The notes below the pieces were generated by a model. That model was not told the origin of the DNA. It saw nothing but the letters and a program-made list of their open reading frames with translations, and did no database searches. The translations under genes and the position numbers were made by a program. DNA of 64,000 bases. Origin: Bryobacterales bacterium (GTDB lineage Bacteria > Acidobacteriota > Terriglobia > Bryobacterales > Bryobacteraceae). Shown here in pieces: positions 60,043 through 64,000 of this stretch (its first letter is position 1; the number at the start of each line of letters is the position of its first letter). The DNA lies in assembly GCA_947446025.1 (NCBI GenBank), contig CANFEY010000002.1:62001-126000 (forward strand), in the 5' to 3' direction.

Positions 60043-61416
60043 TCAGCGCCCAAACCCGCCCGGCATCCCCGGCAGCCCGAGCTTTGCCAGCTTCTTTCCC
60101 AGGAACCCCGCCCCGCCGCTGAGCCCGGAAAAACTCTTCATCATCTTCCGAGCCTCCGCGTACTGCTTCAGCAGCACGTTCACTTCCTGCACCGTCGTCC
60201 CCGACCCCTTCGCGATCCGCCGCCGCCGTTGGCCGCTGATCATCTGATGGTTCTGGCGCTCCTTCTCCGTCATCGAATCCACAATCGCAATCAGGCGGGT
60301 GATTTCCTTCTCATCCACCTTCATATTCTTCAGATCCTTGATGCCGCCGATGTTGGGCATCATCCCGAGAATATTCTCAAGGGGACCCAGCTTGCGCACC
60401 GCCTTCATCTGATCCCGGAAGTCGCCCAGTGAGAATTCGTTGTCGAGAAGCTTCTGCTGCATCTTCTCGGCGTCCTTCATATCGATGGAGCCTTGCACCT
60501 TCTCGATCAAACTCAGCATGTCGCCCATGCCCAGAATGCGCTCGGCCACGCGGTCGGGATGGAACGGTTCCATCGCGTCCATCTTTTCACCGGTGCCCAC
60601 AAACTTCAGCGGCTGCCCCGTCACGCTCCGGATCGACAACGCCGCGCCGCCACGGGCATCGCCGTCCATCTTAGTGAGGATGATGCCTGTGATGCCCAGG
60701 CGCTTGTGAAACTCGTCCGCCGACTTCACGGCGTCTTGCCCCGTCATGGCATCGGCCACGAACAGAATCTCAGTGGGGTTCAACTGCTCCTTCAACTGCT
60801 GCAGCTCGGTCATCAAGTCATCGTCGATGTGCAGACGCCCCGCCGTATCCACCATCAGAATGTTGCGGCCCGTCTGGATCGCTTCCCTGCGGGCCCCGCG
60901 CGCCAGCTCCAGCGGCTTGGTCTCCTCCGGCGTGCCTTCGTAAATCGGAATCTTCAAATCCCGAGCCAGCACGCTCAGCTGTTTCCGCGCCGCCGGACGG
61001 TACACGTCCACCGAAACCATCATCGGCGTGAACTTGTCTTTGGTGAGCAACCTCGCCAGCTTGCCCGTCGATGTCGTCTTACCGGACCCCTGCAACCCCA
61101 CGACCATGTACACCGTCGGAGGCTCATTCGCCGTCCGCAACCGCGCCTGATGCTGCCCCAGCATCTTCACCATCTCATCGCGCACGATCTTCACAACCTG
61201 CTGCGATGGCGAAAGCGCGGTGAGCACTTCCTCACCCATCGCCTTTTCCCTCACCGCCGCGATGAACTCCTTCGCCACCCGGAAATGCACGTCGGCTTCC
61301 AACAGCGCCACGCGGATCTCCTTCAGCGCCGCGTCCATATTCTCAGCCGTAAGTTTGCCCTCGCCGCGGAGGTTCTTGAAGACGCGTTGCAGTTTATCGC
61401 TTAGATTGTCAAACAT
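60043..61416 (-). CDS. ffh: signal recognition particle protein Ffh
   Basis: 457 aa. N domain; G domain with GLQGSGKTT (107-115), DTAGRLHID, TKMDGDARGG and the closing GTGEKMDAMEPF; then a Met-rich M domain (LGPLENILGMMPNIGG; ISGQRRRRIAKGSGTTVQEV) that binds 4.5S RNA and signal sequences. The GKK...GLPGMPGG tail is typical. It targets membrane proteins with FtsY. No 4.5S RNA gene was recognised in the window. Confidence 0.96.
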   Translation of the reverse strand: MFDNLSDKLQRVFKNLRGEGKLTAENMDAALKEIRVALLEADVHFRVAKEFIAAVREKAMGEEVLTALSPSQQVVKIVRDEMVKMLGQHQARLRTANEPPTVYMVVGLQGSGKTTSTGKLARLLTKDKFTPMMVSVDVYRPAARKQLSVLARDLKIPIYEGTPEETKPLELARGARREAIQTGRNILMVDTAGRLHIDDDLMTELQQLKEQLNPTEILFVADAMTGQDAVKSADEFHKRLGITGIILTKMDGDARGGAALSIRSVTGQPLKFVGTGEKMDAMEPFHPDRVAERILGMGDMLSLIEKVQGSIDMKDAEKMQQKLLDNEFSLGDFRDQMKAVRKLGPLENILGMMPNIGGIKDLKNMKVDEKEITRLIAIVDSMTEKERQNHQMISGQRRRRIAKGSGTTVQEVNVLLKQYAEARKMMKSFSGLSGGAGFLGKKLAKLGLPGMPGGFGR

Positions 61417-61478
61417 GATGGGTCAGGAAGGAGGAAGTTCCATTCTAGCAAGCGCCCGGAGTGCTAGAATCATGTGCC

Positions 61479-62228
61479 ATGAACCCGCGAATGATCCCCT
61501 CCGCCTTGGCCGCGTTGATGTTGCTGGCGTTTCCCTCCTTCAGCCAATCGAGCATTGTCGTCCTCAGCACCAACGCGGTGAAATCCTCGCTCGAGAGAAT
61601 GCTGCCGCAAGCCGAGAAAGCCGTGGGACGCAAGCTCGCCGTCGAGTACAGCTCCACTGGCACCCTCAAGCAGCGCATCGCGGCTGGCGCAACTTTTGAC
61701 GCCACCATCGTCACCCGCGACGCGCTTGACGAACTCACCAAGCAGAACAAGCTCGCCCCCGGCGGCCTCGACGTCGCCCGAGGCGGCATCGGCGTCGGCA
61801 TCCGCGCCGGGGCTCCGAAGCCCGATATCCGCACCGGCGAAGCTCTCAAGCAATTCCTACTGAAGGCGAAGTCGGTCACCTATACCGACAACGGTGCCAG
61901 CCGCCCCTTCATCGATGCAATGCTGAAAAAAATGGGAATTGAAACCGCTCTAAAAAGCCGAACCCTGCTGGAGCCTCCCGGCCGCGCCCCCGAGCTTGTT
62001 GGCGAAGGCAAAGCCGAGGTCGTCCTCACCCTGATGAGCGAAATCATGCCCGTCAAGGGAATCCAACTGGTCGGCCCCCTGCCGCCCGAGCACCAGAATT
62101 TCGTCGTCCTCGCCGCCACCGCCTCCGCCACCACGAAAGAGACTTCAGCCGTCCGAGCCTTAATCACATTCCTCAAAAGCCCCGCCGCCGCGCAAGTTTA
62201 CCGGGACCAGGGTTTAGAGTCCCGCTGA
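61479..62228 (+). CDS. molybdate-binding-protein-like periplasmic protein (ModA family)
   Basis: 249 aa from ATG 61479. A signal peptide (1-23) is followed by a type II periplasmic-binding fold: VVLSTNAVKSSLERMLPQAE, YSSTGTLKQRIAAGATFDAT, GGIGVGIRAGAPKPDI, SVTYTDNGASRPFIDAML and EVVLTLMSEIMPVKGIQLVG. This is the ModA/YfiO-like extracellular binding family. ModB and ModC are not adjacent, so it may bind another oxyanion or a small organic ligand. Confidence 0.72.
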   Translation: MNPRMIPSALAALMLLAFPSFSQSSIVVLSTNAVKSSLERMLPQAEKAVGRKLAVEYSSTGTLKQRIAAGATFDATIVTRDALDELTKQNKLAPGGLDVARGGIGVGIRAGAPKPDIRTGEALKQFLLKAKSVTYTDNGASRPFIDAMLKKMGIETALKSRTLLEPPGRAPELVGEGKAEVVLTLMSEIMPVKGIQLVGPLPPEHQNFVVLAATASATTKETSAVRALITFLKSPAAAQVYRDQGLESR

Positions 62229-62242
62229 GAGCACCGGCGCGC

Positions 62243-63400
62243 CTAGCGGTATTGCGGGATCACGCGGTCCAGGAAGAACTGTATCATCACTTCCTGTAGC
62301 GTCCCATTCAAGTTCCGCAGTAGCCGTCCGCGCAGCTCGGAATACGGCTGCGTGCCCGCGAACAAATCCTGCATCAGCCCCCGGAACCGTGGACTCCGCC
62401 GCATGAACTGCACCATCCTCTGCGGCACTGTGCGGAATAGAAACTTGCCCACGAATACCCGCCGCGCCAGCATCGCGGCGAACTCCAGATCCTCCGCGAA
62501 TTCCCGGTACACCGCATCGCGGTACCCCGCCGGATTCCCGCCCAGCACCGCGCGGCTCGCTAAATCCCCAGACCGGATCGCGTAGAACAACCCCTCGCCC
62601 GTGATCGGATCCACCAGCCCCGCCGCGTCTCCCACCGCGAGCCAGCCATCCCCACTCACCCGATTCCGCTTCCACCCCGCCGTCTCCAGCGATGGCAGCA
62701 TGTGACTATAGAACGCCGCGCCCTTCAGCGGAATGCTGCGCTCTTCCATGTAGCGCTCCAGCCGGGCCCGCAGCGCTTGCGCCGATTCACCCTTGCCGCA
62801 AATCCCCACCGAAAGATGCCCCGCCCGCGGAAATACCCAAATGTACCCCTCGAGTTTGTCCAGGAACTGCAAGTCGATGCGCTCCTGCTGCGCCGGAACA
62901 TAGTAGCCCAGCGCGCTCATCGTATCCGCCGCCCGGTATTCGGTGCCCACCGAGCGCAACGAATTCCGCGCCCCCGTCGCCACAATCAGGAAGTCCGCCT
63001 CCGCCGCGCCGTGCTTGGTCTGCAGCGTCCAGCCCTGCCCGCGCCGCTCGATCCCCAGAATGCGCGTCTTCTCCAGTGCCGCCCCCGCGCGCTCCGCGCG
63101 TTCCAGCAGCATCCGATTGAGATCCATCCTCGAGTAGATCACCAGCGGATGATCCAGCATCAGCTTCGCCTCGCCCGCCTTGTCCGCGCCGATCACCGTT
63201 TCGTGCACCAGCCGCTTCGGCGTGTCGTTTCCCAGAAGGTAGGGATACTCGCTATAAGCCTTGTAGGTCAGCCCGCCCCCGCACGGCTTCTCCCACGCCA
63301 ACTTTTCATCGAAGACCAGCGTCTTGAGTCCCGCGCGCGCCAGCCGTTCCGCAGCGGATGCTCCCGCGGGCCCGCCGCCCAGCACCGCGACCGTCTTCAC
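62243..63400 (-). CDS. geranylgeranyl reductase-family FAD oxidoreductase
   Basis: 385 aa from GTG 63400 (KTVAVLGGGPAGASAAERLA), which overlaps the lipoprotein stop as TAGTG. The FAD-binding dinucleotide motif GGGPAGASAAE, the CGGGLT motif near residue 40, GICGKGES and the second FAD motif GDAAGLVDPITGEGLFYAI define the family. Likely reduces isoprenoid chains of quinones or lipids. Co-transcribed with the lipoprotein. Confidence 0.85.
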   Translation of the reverse strand: MKTVAVLGGGPAGASAAERLARAGLKTLVFDEKLAWEKPCGGGLTYKAYSEYPYLLGNDTPKRLVHETVIGADKAGEAKLMLDHPLVIYSRMDLNRMLLERAERAGAALEKTRILGIERRGQGWTLQTKHGAAEADFLIVATGARNSLRSVGTEYRAADTMSALGYYVPAQQERIDLQFLDKLEGYIWVFPRAGHLSVGICGKGESAQALRARLERYMEERSIPLKGAAFYSHMLPSLETAGWKRNRVSGDGWLAVGDAAGLVDPITGEGLFYAIRSGDLASRAVLGGNPAGYRDAVYREFAEDLEFAAMLARRVFVGKFLFRTVPQRMVQFMRRSPRFRGLMQDLFAGTQPYSELRGRLLRNLNGTLQEVMIQFFLDRVIPQYR

Positions 63401-63825
63401 TACTTCGTTCCCACCGCCGGATGCCCCGCCGGCATCTGCTGCTGCGTCCCCGGCAGCGGACCCGGCAACAGCGGTTCCTTCTCTTGCGCGGCGGCTGGCG
63501 CAACGTCCGCCCCATGCGGAGTCGCCGTCATGCTCTGGCGCGTCACGTTCCGCCACTTGTTCCCGTCGCGCGTCAGCGTATAGTTCCCCTGCATCCCATT
63601 GGTCGATCCCTTGATCAGAAAGGACACGCTCGCCCGCGCCGTGTCGCGCTCAAACTGCACCGCGTCCACGTTGATATCCATCGCACTCGGATCAATCCCC
63701 GTCGACGCCTTGTTCTTCTCCAGATACTCCACCATCGCCGCCTTCACCGCGTCTTTGTTATCGATGTTCGCATTCGAGCACGCCGCAGCGAACAGAGTCA
63801 GGGAAACCAACAGTGCTTGTTTCAC
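63400..63825 (-). CDS. small exported lipoprotein
   Basis: 141 aa from GTG 63825 with AGGT upstream. The signal sequence ends in the lipobox AACS, so Cys16 or so is lipidated. The domain VKAAMVEYLEKNKAST...AVQFERDTARASVSFLIKG is followed by a Pro/Gln-rich tail. Function unknown. First gene of a two-gene unit with the reductase. Confidence 0.7.
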   Translation of the reverse strand: MKQALLVSLTLFAAACSNANIDNKDAVKAAMVEYLEKNKASTGIDPSAMDINVDAVQFERDTARASVSFLIKGSTNGMQGNYTLTRDGNKWRNVTRQSMTATPHGADVAPAAAQEKEPLLPGPLPGTQQQMPAGHPAVGTK

Positions 63826-63857
63826 GTTACCTAGTATATCCACCACAGCTCCCGTGG

Positions 63858-63876
63858 GGCAGGTTTCCGACCTGCC
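63858..63876. repeat. dispersed intergenic hairpin, copy 5
   Basis: GGCAGGT-TTCCG-ACCTGCC is a 7-bp stem with a 5-nt loop, between the lipoprotein gene and the gene at the right edge. It is a diverged member of the family at 26272. Confidence 0.5.
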
Positions 63877-63883
63877 AGCAGCG

Positions 63884-64000
63884 CTAGACCACATCCAAGC
63901 GAAGGCAATTAAGGTTCTCGGCCTGTTCCAAATCCCTCACTTTGTCTGTGACGGCTTCGCCGTGCAGGAACACGGATACCCCCGCTTTACCGTGGACGTG
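63884..64000 (-). CDS. 3' end of an unidentified gene (runs off the right edge)
   Basis: The minus-strand frame is open from the edge to TAG at 63886-63884 and reads HVHGKAGVSVFLHGEAVTDK, then VRDLEQAENLNCLRLDVV. It looks like coding sequence, but 38 residues are too few to identify. If real, it ends just before the hairpin at 63858. Confidence 0.4.
   Translation of the reverse strand, partial: HVHGKAGVSVFLHGEAVTDKVRDLEQAENLNCLRLDVV

Noticed and set aside
60043-61416. A 4.5S RNA gene beside ffh
   Set aside because: No GGAA-tetraloop SRP hairpin could be recognised in the flanking sequence.

Overview
The window is high-GC chromosomal DNA that looks like an Acidobacteriota genome of the Bryobacterales/Solibacter type. 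I base this on the C-terminal 'VVNAASF...GTGL' (TIGR03437-like) domain of a secreted protein, two periplasmic PQQ quinoproteins, a haem/copper-monooxygenase protein, a PIG-L deacetylase plus sodium-symporter operon, and the abundance of secreted proteins with short N-terminal signal sequences. Housekeeping genes (relA/spoT, gyrA, proS, pgm, gluQ, rpmE, ffh, ttcA) show it is chromosome, not plasmid or phage. No rRNA, tRNA, CRISPR array, IS element or prophage was recognised.

Layout. 1-4.1 kb: edge of an MBL-fold gene, a redoxin/haem-copper monooxygenase pair, and a two-gene betaine-lipid cassette (btaA-btaB) with a Pho-box-like repeat in front. 4.1-16.8 kb: orphan CopG antitoxin, lone ABC ATPase, secreted TIGR03437 protein, ttcA, methyltransferase, ExeM/NucH-like nuclease, quinoprotein, nitrilase-like gene, DUF433/DUF5615 toxin-antitoxin (TA) pair, esterase. 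16.9-21.9 kb: relA/spoT-DUF971, an in-frame ParD-ParE fusion, then about 800 bp of eroded DNA. 21.9-32.1 kb: gyrA, larE, methyltransferase, the PIG-L / 45-aa membrane protein / symporter operon, proS. 32.1-38.9 kb: Mrr endonuclease, orphan hicB divergent from brnT-brnA, a KirBac channel, pgm, gluQ. 39-46 kb: lamin-tail repeat protein, VapBC-like pair, ECF sigma / anti-sigma / Spy-like operon, a decayed protein-kinase gene, rpmE with an elaborate leader. 46-64 kb: fatty-acid oxidation multienzyme, decayed brnTA, a quinoprotein-MFS-cupin-DASS cluster, bcp, tannase-like esterase, a PIN toxin with a frameshifted AbrB antitoxin, ffh, modA-like gene, geranylgeranyl-reductase-like gene, lipoprotein.

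Three themes stand out. (1) The rpmE (L31) leader: a consensus promoter, a 16-nt complement to the 16S rRNA 3' tail (one G-U pair), two overlapping small ORFs, an 11-bp direct repeat, and an intrinsic terminator ending only 20 nt before the rpmE start. I recognise no named family for it and regard it as the best candidate for an undescribed regulatory system. (2) At least eight TA loci lie in 64 kb, at all stages from intact through fused, frameshifted and truncated to orphan. (3) The + strand is C-rich from 1 to about 20 kb, G-rich from about 22 to 46.9 kb and C-rich again after that, whatever the gene orientation, which suggests an inverted or relocated segment. All identifications come from reading translations and motifs; no database search was possible.
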